Shown here piece by piece: positions 33,522 to 42,358 of a stretch of 64,000 nucleotides of DNA. This DNA comes from UBA2705 sp963977105 (GTDB lineage: Bacteria; Pseudomonadota; Alphaproteobacteria; Micavibrionales; Micavibrionaceae): assembly GCA_963977105.1 (NCBI GenBank), contig CAXBNI010000001.1, forward strand, positions 124,001 to 188,000, read 5' to 3'. How positions within the stretch are numbered: the first letter of the stretch is position 1; the number at the start of each line of letters is the position of its first letter. The notes beneath the pieces were generated by a model. The model saw only the letters and a list, made by a program, of their open reading frames with translations, was not told the DNA's origin and did not search any database. The translations under genes were made by a program, and so were the position numbers.

Positions 33522-34295
33522 ATGTCAGAACTGCAAAGCTTTATTACGCAGGGCGTCTTTGCTTTTATCCTTACATTTGTTCGTGTCGGTACGGCGTTGA
33601 TGATTATGCCGGGCTTAGGCGATAGCATTGTGCCGCAGCAAGTTCGCCTATACATAGCCCTCGGATTTGCGTTGGTTTTATTTCCCGTGACATCCGCTTA
33701 TATGCCAACGCCGGTACCCAGTTCTTTCTTGTTATTTTTGCTGATTGGCTTTGAATTTCTCACGGGGATGTTCATTGGCACAATTGCACGTATATTGACA
33801 TCCGCATTAGATATTGCCGGTATGATTATGTCGATGATGCTTGGCCTTGGTAATGCGCAGCTGTTTAATCCGCTTATGGCGTCACAAGGTTCGTTGATTG
33901 GCGCGTTTCTATCTATATCGGGGGTGACGTTATTATTCGTCACCAATATGCACCATTTATTACTGATGGGAATTTTTGAAAGCTACCAAGCTTTCCCTGT
34001 TGGGCAACTGCCAGAGGCGCAATCCATGGGAGAAATGGTTGCTAAGGTGGTTTCTTCGGCATTTCGCATTGGCATTCAAATGTCGATACCATTAATTGTT
34101 ATTGGCACAGTCATGTATACAGGCATGGGCGTTTTGGCGCGTATTATGCCGCAAATACAGGTGTTTATGTTGGCGCTGCCATTGCAAATTTTGCTCGGTT
34201 TAATGACACTGGGCGTTACGGCTGCGGCTGCGATGCTGTTTTGGTTGCAGGAATTTGAAAACGGTATGATTTTCTTCCTCCAGCAAAGCTTTTAG
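33522..34295 (+). CDS. fliR: Flagellar export gate protein FliR
   Basis: The 257-aa protein is polytopic with about six hydrophobic helices. Family features include FAFILTFVRVGTALMIMPGLG at the N-terminus, EFLTGMFIGTIARIL, and QLFNPLMASQGS. It completes the FliPQR gate and is coupled to fliQ (2-bp gap). flhB follows after 125 bp holding a perfect inverted repeat. Confidence 0.96.
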   Translation: MSELQSFITQGVFAFILTFVRVGTALMIMPGLGDSIVPQQVRLYIALGFALVLFPVTSAYMPTPVPSSFLLFLLIGFEFLTGMFIGTIARILTSALDIAGMIMSMMLGLGNAQLFNPLMASQGSLIGAFLSISGVTLLFVTNMHHLLLMGIFESYQAFPVGQLPEAQSMGEMVAKVVSSAFRIGIQMSIPLIVIGTVMYTGMGVLARIMPQIQVFMLALPLQILLGLMTLGVTAAAAMLFWLQEFENGMIFFLQQSF

Positions 34296-34349
34296 GGGGC
34301 GCATTACTTTGATGCTGCTTGGTTATAATCTTAGATATTCAGCGTTTAT

Positions 34350-34380
34350 ACACTCTATATATGTAGACTATATAGAGTGT
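34350..34380. repeat. Perfect 12-bp inverted repeat between fliR and flhB
   Basis: ACACTCTATATA (34350-34361) and TATATAGAGTGT (34369-34380) are exact inverted copies with a 7-nt loop. No T run follows on either strand, so it is not a standard terminator. It could be an operator or an mRNA-stability or processing stem. Confidence 0.55.
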
Positions 34381-34420
34381 TGAGCTATTTTAAAGACGCT
34401 GATTTAAGGACTTTAGGGAT

Positions 34421-35479
34421 ATGAGTGAAGAAAACGACTCCCAGAAAACCGAGGACCCCACCCAGAAAAAGCTGGATGATGCTCGGAAAAAAGGTCAGGT
34501 GCCACTTTCGCGTGAAGTCAATAATTGGATGATTTTACTGGGAGGGACGATCATTATTGCCTTTATGTCAGGTAATTTGATGGTTGAGCTGTCGAGTTTA
34601 TTCAAAACATATTTTGAAATGGCTGGGGATTTTCCAACAGCTCCTGGGGGATTAAAACACATATTGGGGGACGCCCTGTTTGAAGTCATTCGTTTGTTGA
34701 CGACGCCATTTCTATTCCTTATGGCACTCGCATTTCTTGCGCCGGTTTTACAGATTGGATTCATGTTTTCACCCGAAGCGATTAAGCCTGATTTTAGCAA
34801 AATTAGTATTGCGGCAGGGTTTAAACGGCTTTTTTCTGGTCGTGCGGTTATAGAATTTCTAAAGGGGCTTTTAAAAATTATCGTTGTTGGCGCCATCGGC
34901 GTCATTCTGGTCGCGCCTTATATGGACGGGGTGGATCATATGGTCGGCATGCCGATGCTTGATACTGTGGAGGAGCTACGCCATATTACTTTACGCGTTT
35001 TGTCTGGCATGCTTTTTGCGCTATTGATCGTGACGATTATTGATGTTGTTTACCAGCGCTATGCGCATCAGCAGAAAATGATGATGACCTTCCAAGAAGT
35101 CAAAGACGAACATAAGCAAAGTGAAGGTGACCCCCATATGAAAGCGAAGCTTCGTCAATTGCGTCATCAGCGCTCACAGCAACGTATGATGCAAGCCGTG
35201 CCTGGTGCGGACGTCGTTATCACTAACCCGACGCACTTTGCGATTGCGCTTAAATATGATCCAGAAGCCATGGATGCACCGAAGGTCATTGCTAAAGGCG
35301 CAGATAATATGGCGCTTAAAATTCGTGAGATTGCCAAAGAGCATAAAATTGAGATCGTTGAGAATAAACCGCTCGCACGTTCTTTATATGACCTCGTTGA
35401 GATCGAACAGGATATTCCCGTTGAGTTATATAAAGCCGTGGCTGAGATCATCAGTTACGTGTTCAAAAAGCGTAACTAA
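34421..35479 (+). CDS. flhB: Flagellar export switch protein FlhB
   Basis: FlhB is the specificity switch of the flagellar export apparatus. The 352-aa protein opens with the expected SQKTEDPTQKKLDDARKKGQ. It has four membrane helices to ~residue 215 and a cytoplasmic domain with the autocleavage motif NPTH at residues 269-272 (VITNPTHFAIAL). The C-terminus IVENKPLARSLYDLVEI and AVAEIISYVFK are typical. A second, truncated FlhB-like domain is encoded at 31308-31682. Confidence 0.97.
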   Translation: MSEENDSQKTEDPTQKKLDDARKKGQVPLSREVNNWMILLGGTIIIAFMSGNLMVELSSLFKTYFEMAGDFPTAPGGLKHILGDALFEVIRLLTTPFLFLMALAFLAPVLQIGFMFSPEAIKPDFSKISIAAGFKRLFSGRAVIEFLKGLLKIIVVGAIGVILVAPYMDGVDHMVGMPMLDTVEELRHITLRVLSGMLFALLIVTIIDVVYQRYAHQQKMMMTFQEVKDEHKQSEGDPHMKAKLRQLRHQRSQQRMMQAVPGADVVITNPTHFAIALKYDPEAMDAPKVIAKGADNMALKIREIAKEHKIEIVENKPLARSLYDLVEIEQDIPVELYKAVAEIISYVFKKRN

Positions 35480-35494
35480 TAATGTGTTAAACAT

Positions 35495-35524
35495 AAAAAA
35501 ACCGGCTGAGATTGCCGGTTTTTT
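35495..35524 (+). terminator. Terminator after flhB
   Basis: An 11-bp stem with core ACCGGC/GCCGGT (35495-35505 with 35514-35524) is followed by a T-rich stretch. Confidence 0.85.
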
Positions 35525-35574
35525 GCATTTTTTTTTTTCGTAGAACTCGGCCTAAGATTTATAACTGCAGAGTA

Positions 35575-36129
35575 TTACAGCGTTTGGTTAGGGCAGCTTT
35601 TATTTGCGCATCTGAAAGAAGTGATGTTCTCTGGTAAAAGGTGGTTCACCTCTTCGACCTGAACATGTTTTCTCATGCCTTCTGGGCCACTACGTGCCAT
35701 ACCAATGTTGCCACGGACCATCTCTTCTAAGCCTTCACCAGTAACAGCAATAACATTATTGGCGTCTTCTTTTTCAAACATTGAGAATAAAGCATGTTGT
35801 GCTCCACCTGAATATTTTGATGTTAGGCACGAGCTTTCAAGGCCGTATTTGTCTTGAAGCTGTTTTTGGAAGATGTGACATGCTTTCTTATAAGAATCTT
35901 GTGTGTAGCCGTGAATGTTTTGTGCGTACAGGCTGTTATCACTGCCGTGTTCCATATGGACAACATCAATCATGTCGACAAAGAATATGTTTGCATCTTG
36001 ATCTTCTGCTGCTTTAATTAAGCTGCTAACTCTTTCGGCTGCATTGAGGCTGTCGATTAGGTTTTCTGCAAAAACAACGTAAACGTCTTTTTGCGCGAGC
36101 TTGGCTATTTTATTAAATGAATTTTCCAT
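35575..36129 (-). CDS. Hypothetical protein, 184 aa
   Basis: No family is recognised. It is a soluble alpha/beta protein without signal peptide: strands VYVVFAEN and NIFFVDMIDVV alternate with helices, and a C-terminal CANKSC pair could bind a metal. GGAG lies 4 nt before the ATG. It sits opposite in direction between flhB and cckA. A link to motility control is possible from position only. Confidence 0.65.
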   Translation of the reverse strand: MENSFNKIAKLAQKDVYVVFAENLIDSLNAAERVSSLIKAAEDQDANIFFVDMIDVVHMEHGSDNSLYAQNIHGYTQDSYKKACHIFQKQLQDKYGLESSCLTSKYSGGAQHALFSMFEKEDANNVIAVTGEGLEEMVRGNIGMARSGPEGMRKHVQVEEVNHLLPENITSFRCANKSCPNQTL

Positions 36130-36380
36130 TATATACTCCGTTTGAAACCATAATAAATTTTCCGCATCATAGGCTCGAGGTGTAATATGTCAAGAGATGT
36201 TTGCGTTGCTCTGCAGCAATTGTCTGCTTGATGCATTGATATAGGCACGTTCATCGTTGATGGTGAATTATTTTGTGAATGAAAGTAATACTTGGCAGCT
36301 TCAGTGTAAAAAAAAGACACCTAACGTGATATTTTGAGGCTCTCATATTCACAATTATAACAGAGTATACGGTTAGTTTT

Positions 36381-38975
36381 ATGAACACGACGCCAGACCA
36401 TAAAGATTTCATCACACGTCAGCACCGTAATGTGGACCAAGCGACCGTAGATAATCAAAAAGAGCCCAGAAAATGCTCTTTAATGTTGATTGTCTGGGGG
36501 GTGTTAAGTGTATTTTTCTTCATTCTTCTTGGGGCGCTGACATACGAAATTTATAATGTGCGCGCGTTGCCGTTGAATGATTTGCGCGTTTTGGTCGCGA
36601 TTTGGCTGGTGAGCGTTGTTGGTCTTGTCATCTTTGCGAGCCGTATGAAATATGTTCTTTTGAACCCGTATCACAGCTTCGATACGAAAGTTCTCGATTC
36701 TGTGCTTGAGGGTAGCCGCGGCGCGCGGCTGGTGACTGACCCGTCTGATAAAGCCATTTATTATAACAGGCGTTTTCAAAAGCTCTGTAAGGGCATGGGC
36801 GTGCCGGGCCTTGATGCTTTATCGAAGTTATTTACGCAGAACGACCAAGCGCGGACGCATTTTGCCTCACTCGCAGATAGTGCGCATCGTGGCTTAGAAG
36901 GATCAATTGATTTACAAACAACTTTGGATGGTCAGGATTACTGGTTTTTAGTCACTGCGCAACCTGTACAGAATTGGGCAGGCTATATTCATTGGCGCAT
37001 TGATGACGAGACACAAAAATATTATGCCCGTCAAGCCAAGGATGAAGAGCGCGAGAAATTAATCGATTTCACGGATAATGCACCAGTGGGGTTCTTCTCT
37101 GTTAATGAAGAGGGGCGCTTTATTTTTGCCAATGCGACCTTTGCACGCTGGCTTGGGGTTGATTTAGATACTTTATTTAATGATGTGGTTTTACACTCTT
37201 TTTTAGAAAACATACCCGTTGATGCGCATCCTTACGATATTATATCTGGCGGCGGCGCGCGCCAAGTGGCGGAAGTGTGCTTAAAAGGCCCGGCAGGCAA
37301 GATATTTAAAGCATCTGTTAGCCAAACGGTTGTGATGAACGATGATAAAAATGTGCGTACTCGTGCGGTTGTCCATGATATATCCGCTGAAAGTGCGATG
37401 CGCCATGCGTTGAAGCTGTCCGAAGATCGTTTCGCGCGCTTTTTCGAAGAGGCGCCTTTGGGGATTATTATGATCGACCCTGAACATAGAATCCAAGACA
37501 GTAACAAAGCTTTTTCTGAGCTTACAGGCTACGACACACAAAGCGTTAAAGGGGCCGAGTTCCTTTCATTTATACATGAAGATGATCGCCGTGCGATGAC
37601 GCAGCGCTTATCAAAAGTAAGTGCCTGCGACAATGTTGAAGTTATGCAAGATGTTCGCTTGAAACTTGTTTGCGCTAATGATGAAACGCAAGATGATAAA
37701 TATGTGTATTCGATTGTTTATGGGCGCCACTTTGCGTCACTGCAAGGTGATGACAACATTGTCCTGCATTTTCTTGATACATCAGAGAAGAAGTCACTGG
37801 AACAACAATTTGCGCAGTCACAAAAAATGCAAGCTGTTGGTCAGCTTGCTGGCGGCGTGGCGCATGACTTTAACAATTTGTTGACGGCGATGATTGGCTT
37901 TTGTGATTTGCTGCTTTTACGTCATAAGCCGGGCGACCCATCGTTCCAAGATATCATGCAGATTAAGCAAAATTCAAATCGCGCATCCAATCTGGTGCGC
38001 CAGCTTCTCGCATTTTCACGTCAGCAGACATTGCGCCCGAAGGTGCAGGATGTTACCGATATTTTGACCGAAGTATCGCATTTAGTGCGCCGTTTACTTG
38101 GGGCAAATGTGGAACTTGAAATGACGCATGGTGAGAGCCTTGGTCTTGTACGCGTTGACGGCGGACAGATGGAGCAGGTTATTATTAACATGGCCGTTAA
38201 TGCACGTGATGCGATGGATGGCGCAGGGCGCTTGAAAATTGATACGTCACATTTTTCGAACCGTAAGGCTGTAAAAATTGGTGATGATGAAATGGAGCCA
38301 GGTCACTGGGTCAAGATCACAATATCAGATACAGGTAGCGGCATATCACCAGAGGTCATGGAGCGTATTTTTGAGCCCTTCTTTACCACGAAAGACGTTG
38401 GTAAAGGTACTGGGCTTGGTCTTGCTACGGTTTATGGCATTATTCGCCAAACAGGTGGCTTCCTTGATGTTGATAGCGTCGTGGGTGAGGGTACAAGCTT
38501 CATTATCTACCTGCCTGTTGCGCAGGAAGTTGATGATAGCGAGGATGATATTGCGGATGTTACGGTTGAGAGCCGCCAAGCGGATGATGCACCTAAGCCT
38601 ATGGATCTAACGGGTACGGCAAAAATTCTATTGGTTGAGGATGAAGATGCTGTACGTAACTTCTCTGAGCGGGCACTGAATAATAAGGGGTATGACGTTG
38701 TCGGAGCTGATTGCGGTGAGAGCGCAATAGAAATGATAGAGGAGCACGGGATAGACACTTTTGATTTAGTGATCACAGACGTGATTATGCCGAATATGGA
38801 CGGACCAACCCTTGCCAATAAAATCCGTGAGATTAGCCCTAAGATGAGAATCATTTTTGTATCTGGTTACACCGAGGAAAAATTAAAAGAGCATATGGGC
38901 GAAAATATATACTTCCTGCCTAAGCCTTTCTCATTGAAGCAGCTTGCAGAAAAAGTCAAAGAAGTGCTGAGCTGA
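36381..38975 (+). CDS. cckA: Cell-cycle hybrid histidine kinase CckA
   Basis: CckA sends phosphate through ChpT to CtrA and so controls the cell cycle and motility in alphaproteobacteria. The 864-aa protein has two N-terminal membrane helices (~33-55 and ~70-88) and PAS-type domains from about residue 115 to 470. HisKA is QLAGGVAHDFNNLLTAMIGF with H495. HATPase has DTGSGISPEV and GKGTGLGLATVYGI. The C-terminal receiver has D800 in VITDVIMPN. HDFNNLL is typical of the CckA subgroup. It sits after flhB, a common alphaproteobacterial order. chpT and ctrA are not in the window. Confidence 0.94.
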   Translation: MNTTPDHKDFITRQHRNVDQATVDNQKEPRKCSLMLIVWGVLSVFFFILLGALTYEIYNVRALPLNDLRVLVAIWLVSVVGLVIFASRMKYVLLNPYHSFDTKVLDSVLEGSRGARLVTDPSDKAIYYNRRFQKLCKGMGVPGLDALSKLFTQNDQARTHFASLADSAHRGLEGSIDLQTTLDGQDYWFLVTAQPVQNWAGYIHWRIDDETQKYYARQAKDEEREKLIDFTDNAPVGFFSVNEEGRFIFANATFARWLGVDLDTLFNDVVLHSFLENIPVDAHPYDIISGGGARQVAEVCLKGPAGKIFKASVSQTVVMNDDKNVRTRAVVHDISAESAMRHALKLSEDRFARFFEEAPLGIIMIDPEHRIQDSNKAFSELTGYDTQSVKGAEFLSFIHEDDRRAMTQRLSKVSACDNVEVMQDVRLKLVCANDETQDDKYVYSIVYGRHFASLQGDDNIVLHFLDTSEKKSLEQQFAQSQKMQAVGQLAGGVAHDFNNLLTAMIGFCDLLLLRHKPGDPSFQDIMQIKQNSNRASNLVRQLLAFSRQQTLRPKVQDVTDILTEVSHLVRRLLGANVELEMTHGESLGLVRVDGGQMEQVIINMAVNARDAMDGAGRLKIDTSHFSNRKAVKIGDDEMEPGHWVKITISDTGSGISPEVMERIFEPFFTTKDVGKGTGLGLATVYGIIRQTGGFLDVDSVVGEGTSFIIYLPVAQEVDDSEDDIADVTVESRQADDAPKPMDLTGTAKILLVEDEDAVRNFSERALNNKGYDVVGADCGESAIEMIEEHGIDTFDLVITDVIMPNMDGPTLANKIREISPKMRIIFVSGYTEEKLKEHMGENIYFLPKPFSLKQLAEKVKEVLS

Positions 38976-38982
38976 GTATAAA

Positions 38983-39030
38983 AAAACAAAAAGAGAACAT
39001 TTGTCCTTGTCAATGTTCTCTTTTTGTTTT
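38983..39030 (+). terminator. Terminator after cckA
   Basis: An 18-bp near-perfect stem (38983-39000 with 39013-39030) has an AT-rich base and ends in a T run. Confidence 0.85.
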
Positions 39031-39044
39031 ACTCTAGATAGATA

Positions 39045-39059
39045 GAACAAATTAAGAAC
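39045..39059. promoter_or_regulatory. LexA box of recA
   Basis: GAAC-N7-GAAC at 39045-39059 is the complement of the alphaproteobacterial LexA consensus GTTC-N7-GTTC. It lies 127 bp upstream of the recA start codon. Confidence 0.8.
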
Positions 39060-39186
39060 AAATGCGTTTTGGGCAGATGTTTGATCAGTTGATTTGGTAA
39101 AGATTTATGGGGACGTGTTGGGCTAGAGGCCTTAATAACATTGTCTCTTATGTGGAACTATGCAATCTAGTAAGGAGAATATTATT

Positions 39187-40317
39187 ATGGCCGTTACACA
39201 ATTAAAAGCGCAGGATAACATGACAAAAAACACAGCAGAAAAGCAAAAAGCATTAGACGCAGCATTAACGCAGATTGAAAGAGCTTTTGGTAAAGGGTCT
39301 ATCATGAAGCTTAATGGTGATGAAAACCCCATGCAGACTGCATCGATCTCTACAGGGTCAATTGGTCTTGATATTGGTTTGGGTATTGGCGGTTTGCCAT
39401 GTGGGCGTGTTACAGAAATTTACGGCCCTGAAAGCTCTGGTAAAACGACATTAGCGCTGCATGTTATTGCAGAAGCACAGAAAACGGGCGGCACATGCGC
39501 GATTGTTGATGCGGAACATGCGCTTGATCCTTCATATGCGGCGAAGCTTGGCGTTAATGTTGATGAACTGCTGATCTCTCAGCCTGATACAGGCGAACAA
39601 GCTCTGGAGATTGCGGACACATTGGTGCGTTCTGGCGCGATTGATGTTCTGGTTGTAGATTCCGTTGCGGCGCTTGTACCGAAAGCTGAATTAGAAGGCG
39701 AAATGGGGGATACTCATGTTGGCTTGCAGGCACGTTTGATGTCACAAGCTTTGCGTAAACTTACGGGGTCTATCTCACGTTCACGAACGGTTGTTATTTT
39801 TATTAACCAAATTCGTATGAAAATTGGCGTTATGTTTGGTTCACCTGAAACAACAGCAGGCGGTAACGCACTTAAATTCTACTCTTCAGTACGTTTAGAC
39901 ATTCGCCGTATTGGTCAAATCAAGAACCGTGATGAAATCGTTGGTAACCAAACGCGGGTCAAGGTTGTCAAAAATAAAATGGCACCGCCATTCCGTCAGG
40001 TTGAGTTTGATATTATGTATGGTGAAGGCGTGTCGAAGATGGGCGAAATCCTTGACTTGGGCGTATCAGGCAACCTGGTCGAAAAATCAGGGGCGTGGTT
40101 CTCTTATGATGGGCAGCGTATTGGCCAAGGCCGTGAAAATTCAAAAACGTTCTTGAAAGAAAATCCTGAAATAGCAATGAAAATTGAAAACGAAATCCGT
40201 GCAAATGCAGGTTTGCTTTCAGAAGCATTATTGGTTGGCCCATCTAATGATGGAGAAACAGTGGATGCTGAGACTGGTGAAGTTAAAAAAATTAAGGCAT
40301 CGAAGGCAGATAAATAA
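39187..40317 (+). CDS. recA: Recombinase RecA
   Basis: RecA drives homologous recombination and activates LexA cleavage. The 376-aa protein has Walker A GPESSGKTTLAL and Walker B VLVVDSVAALVP. The L1/L2 DNA-binding loop regions and a lysine-rich tail (KKIKASKADK) are present. The ATG at 39187 has AAGGAG 9 nt upstream, better than the in-frame ATG at 39160. A LexA box precedes it and a strong terminator follows. recX is not adjacent. Confidence 0.98.
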   Translation: MAVTQLKAQDNMTKNTAEKQKALDAALTQIERAFGKGSIMKLNGDENPMQTASISTGSIGLDIGLGIGGLPCGRVTEIYGPESSGKTTLALHVIAEAQKTGGTCAIVDAEHALDPSYAAKLGVNVDELLISQPDTGEQALEIADTLVRSGAIDVLVVDSVAALVPKAELEGEMGDTHVGLQARLMSQALRKLTGSISRSRTVVIFINQIRMKIGVMFGSPETTAGGNALKFYSSVRLDIRRIGQIKNRDEIVGNQTRVKVVKNKMAPPFRQVEFDIMYGEGVSKMGEILDLGVSGNLVEKSGAWFSYDGQRIGQGRENSKTFLKENPEIAMKIENEIRANAGLLSEALLVGPSNDGETVDAETGEVKKIKASKADK

Positions 40318-40358
40318 TAGATGCGCCGCCTTTACATGGCTTTAAAGTTTGTAATGTT

Positions 40359-40390
40359 AAAAAGGAGCTTGTTAAAAGCTCCTTTTTTTT
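40359..40390 (+). terminator. Terminator after recA
   Basis: A stem AAGGAGCTT/AAGCTCCTT with A-T extension (40359-40370 with 40376-40387) is followed by T residues. Confidence 0.88.
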
Positions 40391-40413
40391 ATGCTATTCA
40401 ATTTTGTGTGCCC

Positions 40414-40608
40414 TTAGAAATCAACGCATTTACCTTTTAATTCCCAGTCGCCATAGCGTGTAGGCTCAGGGCCGTTTTTGCGCCCGCCAAATTCATCCTG
40501 TTTTTTACTTTGTTGCGCGCTCGCTTTGCCCTGTTCGCCTATGGGCGTTGTTAACAGCTCGGGGCTCTGATTTTCAGCTGCATTATCTATGTTTTTTTGA
40601 TTATTCAT
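40414..40608 (-). CDS. DUF1674 / SDHAF4-like succinate dehydrogenase assembly factor
   Basis: The 64-aa protein ends in the family signature EFGGRKNGPEPTRYGDWELK and GKCVDF. SDHAF4 proteins protect the flavinated SdhA subunit during assembly of complex II; bacterial members are mostly uncharacterised. The N-terminal half is disordered. It is divergent from the chorismate mutase-rsmB pair, an arrangement common in alphaproteobacteria. Confidence 0.88.
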   Translation of the reverse strand: MNNQKNIDNAAENQSPELLTTPIGEQGKASAQQSKKQDEFGGRKNGPEPTRYGDWELKGKCVDF

Positions 40609-40685
40609 TTTTTATAGCCTTATATTACCCATTTCCTAGTGATTTTCTTATTGTAACACTATATATAGGTGTGAGGAGAAAAATA

Positions 40686-40979
40686 ATGAAGATTTTGAAG
40701 CCTTACAGAGCGCGAATTGATGCATTAGATAAGCAGCTTATCGATTTATTTGTTGAGCGTTTTCAAGTTATTAAAGAGGTCGGCCATTTAAAAGCGCGCG
40801 AAAATATTGATGCGATCTTACAAGATCGCGTTGATGAAGTACGCAATAATGCAGTTACCATGGCAGATGGTGAGATTGACCCCGCGTTCATATATAGGTT
40901 ATGGACAGACATTATTAAATATAGTTGTGATTTAGAAGAAGACATTAAGACGTCTTATAAGGATAGTAAAACGGCATGA
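40686..40979 (+). CDS. Chorismate mutase, AroQ class
   Basis: The 97-aa all-helical protein matches monofunctional AroQ enzymes: YRARIDALDKQLIDLFVERFQVIKEV (split over helix 1), then KARENIDAILQDRVDEV with the catalytic Lys and Arg. It converts chorismate to prephenate for Phe/Tyr synthesis; isochorismate-pyruvate lyase is an alternative. GAGGAG precedes the ATG at 40686. A longer frame starting at 40548 is not supported. It overlaps rsmB by 4 bp. Confidence 0.88.
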   Translation: MKILKPYRARIDALDKQLIDLFVERFQVIKEVGHLKARENIDAILQDRVDEVRNNAVTMADGEIDPAFIYRLWTDIIKYSCDLEEDIKTSYKDSKTA

Positions 40980-42328
40980 AAAATTCAGCGCAGCGCGGGC
41001 GTAATACCCGATCTAAAAATCAAAATGACATTTTATGGCCACGGCAAGTTGCTCTTTCTATATTGGATAGCTTTTGGAAGGGGGAGAAGTTCCTAGACGC
41101 TATATTTGACTCGCATGATGACTTCCTTGATTTGGATAGCCGTAACAGAAATTTCGTAAGGATGCTTGTGACGACGTCGATACGCCGCAGCGGACAGATT
41201 GAAGACATTATGCGTCGTGGCTTTAGTAACCCGAAACAAAAAATGTCACCGCCCATCGTGCGTATGGTATTCCATTTGGCGATTGCACAGATTGTCTTTA
41301 TGAACGTGGCAGACCATGCTGCGGTAAATACATCGGTTGATTTGGTTACGCGGGTTGGTGCGGAGCGTGCTAAGGGGTTCCTTAACGCTGTGCTGCGTAA
41401 GGTTGTACAAAATGGTAAGCAGTGGACAACAGAACAAGATATTACACGCCTCAATATGCCGGAATGGCTTTTGGACGTTTGGACTGCAGATTACGGCAAA
41501 GAGGTCGCGTTGGAAATCGCGCAAGCAAGCCTTGCCGAAGCCGCATTAGATATTAGCGTTGTTGATCCGATCGATCGTGATGGCTGGGCGGAGTCTCTTG
41601 AGTGTGTGACATTGCCGAATGGTACGCTGCGCCGTAGCGAAAATGCCCTGATTCCTGAATTGCCCGGCTTTGATGATGGTGCTTGGTGGGTGCAGGATGC
41701 TGCGGCGGCTTTGCCTGTGCGCTTGATGGGAGATTTGAATAACAAACGGGTCGCTGATTTATGTGCTGCGCCCGGCGGTAAAACCATGCAGATGGCTGCT
41801 GCAGGGGCAGAGGTTTATGCTGTTGACCGTTCCGCTCTCCGTTTAGAACGCCTGAAGGAGAATGTTCACCGTGTCAGATTAGATCGTAGTGTGATTTGCG
41901 AGGTGTCTGATGGTGAATTATGGGATGCGCCTGAACTGCTTGATGCTGTACTGCTTGATGCGCCATGTACGGCGACAGGAACATTGCGCCGCAACCCAGA
42001 TGCGATGTGGCTTAAGAAAAGCGAAGATGTGGCATCTATGGTTAAAATCCAGCGTGCATTATTAAACCGCGCGACACAGATGCTGAAGCCTGGTGGAACG
42101 TTGCTTTATTGTACGTGTTCTTTGCAAAAAGATGAGGGCGAACGCCAGTTAGAGGCGTTCTTGGAAGATCATAAAGACTTTAATGTGCAGCCAATAACAC
42201 CTGTTGAAGTGCCGGAGCTTGAACATGCAATCACGGATGAAGGCTACTTGCGCATACTGCCACATTACTGGGCGGATTATGGCGGAATGGATGGGTTTTT
42301 CATTGGCCGTTTAGTTAAAGACGTTTAA
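40976..42328 (+). CDS. rsmB: 16S rRNA m5C967 methyltransferase RsmB (Fmu/Sun)
   Basis: The 450-aa protein has an N-terminal NusB-like RNA-binding domain (residues ~15-155). The C-terminal SAM methyltransferase has ADLCAAPGGKTMQMAA (motif I), LLDAPCTATGT with the catalytic Cys, and LLYCTCSLQKDEGE with the second Cys. These mark m5C RNA methyltransferases. Its start overlaps the chorismate mutase stop by 4 bp, so the two are translationally coupled. Confidence 0.94.
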   Translation: MKNSAQRGRNTRSKNQNDILWPRQVALSILDSFWKGEKFLDAIFDSHDDFLDLDSRNRNFVRMLVTTSIRRSGQIEDIMRRGFSNPKQKMSPPIVRMVFHLAIAQIVFMNVADHAAVNTSVDLVTRVGAERAKGFLNAVLRKVVQNGKQWTTEQDITRLNMPEWLLDVWTADYGKEVALEIAQASLAEAALDISVVDPIDRDGWAESLECVTLPNGTLRRSENALIPELPGFDDGAWWVQDAAAALPVRLMGDLNNKRVADLCAAPGGKTMQMAAAGAEVYAVDRSALRLERLKENVHRVRLDRSVICEVSDGELWDAPELLDAVLLDAPCTATGTLRRNPDAMWLKKSEDVASMVKIQRALLNRATQMLKPGGTLLYCTCSLQKDEGERQLEAFLEDHKDFNVQPITPVEVPELEHAITDEGYLRILPHYWADYGGMDGFFIGRLVKDV

Positions 42329-42358
42329 AAAGCCGTTGGTTGGTCAGAAAGCTTTGTC

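Noticed and set aside
39013..39027. Second GTTC-N7-GTT(T) in the cckA terminator as an additional LexA box
   Set aside because: The second half-site is GTTT, and the bases are explained by the terminator stem.
40548..40685. 46-codon N-terminal extension of the chorismate mutase frame
   Set aside because: It overlaps the start of the divergent DUF1674 gene, and GAGGAG marks the ATG at 40686 as the true start.
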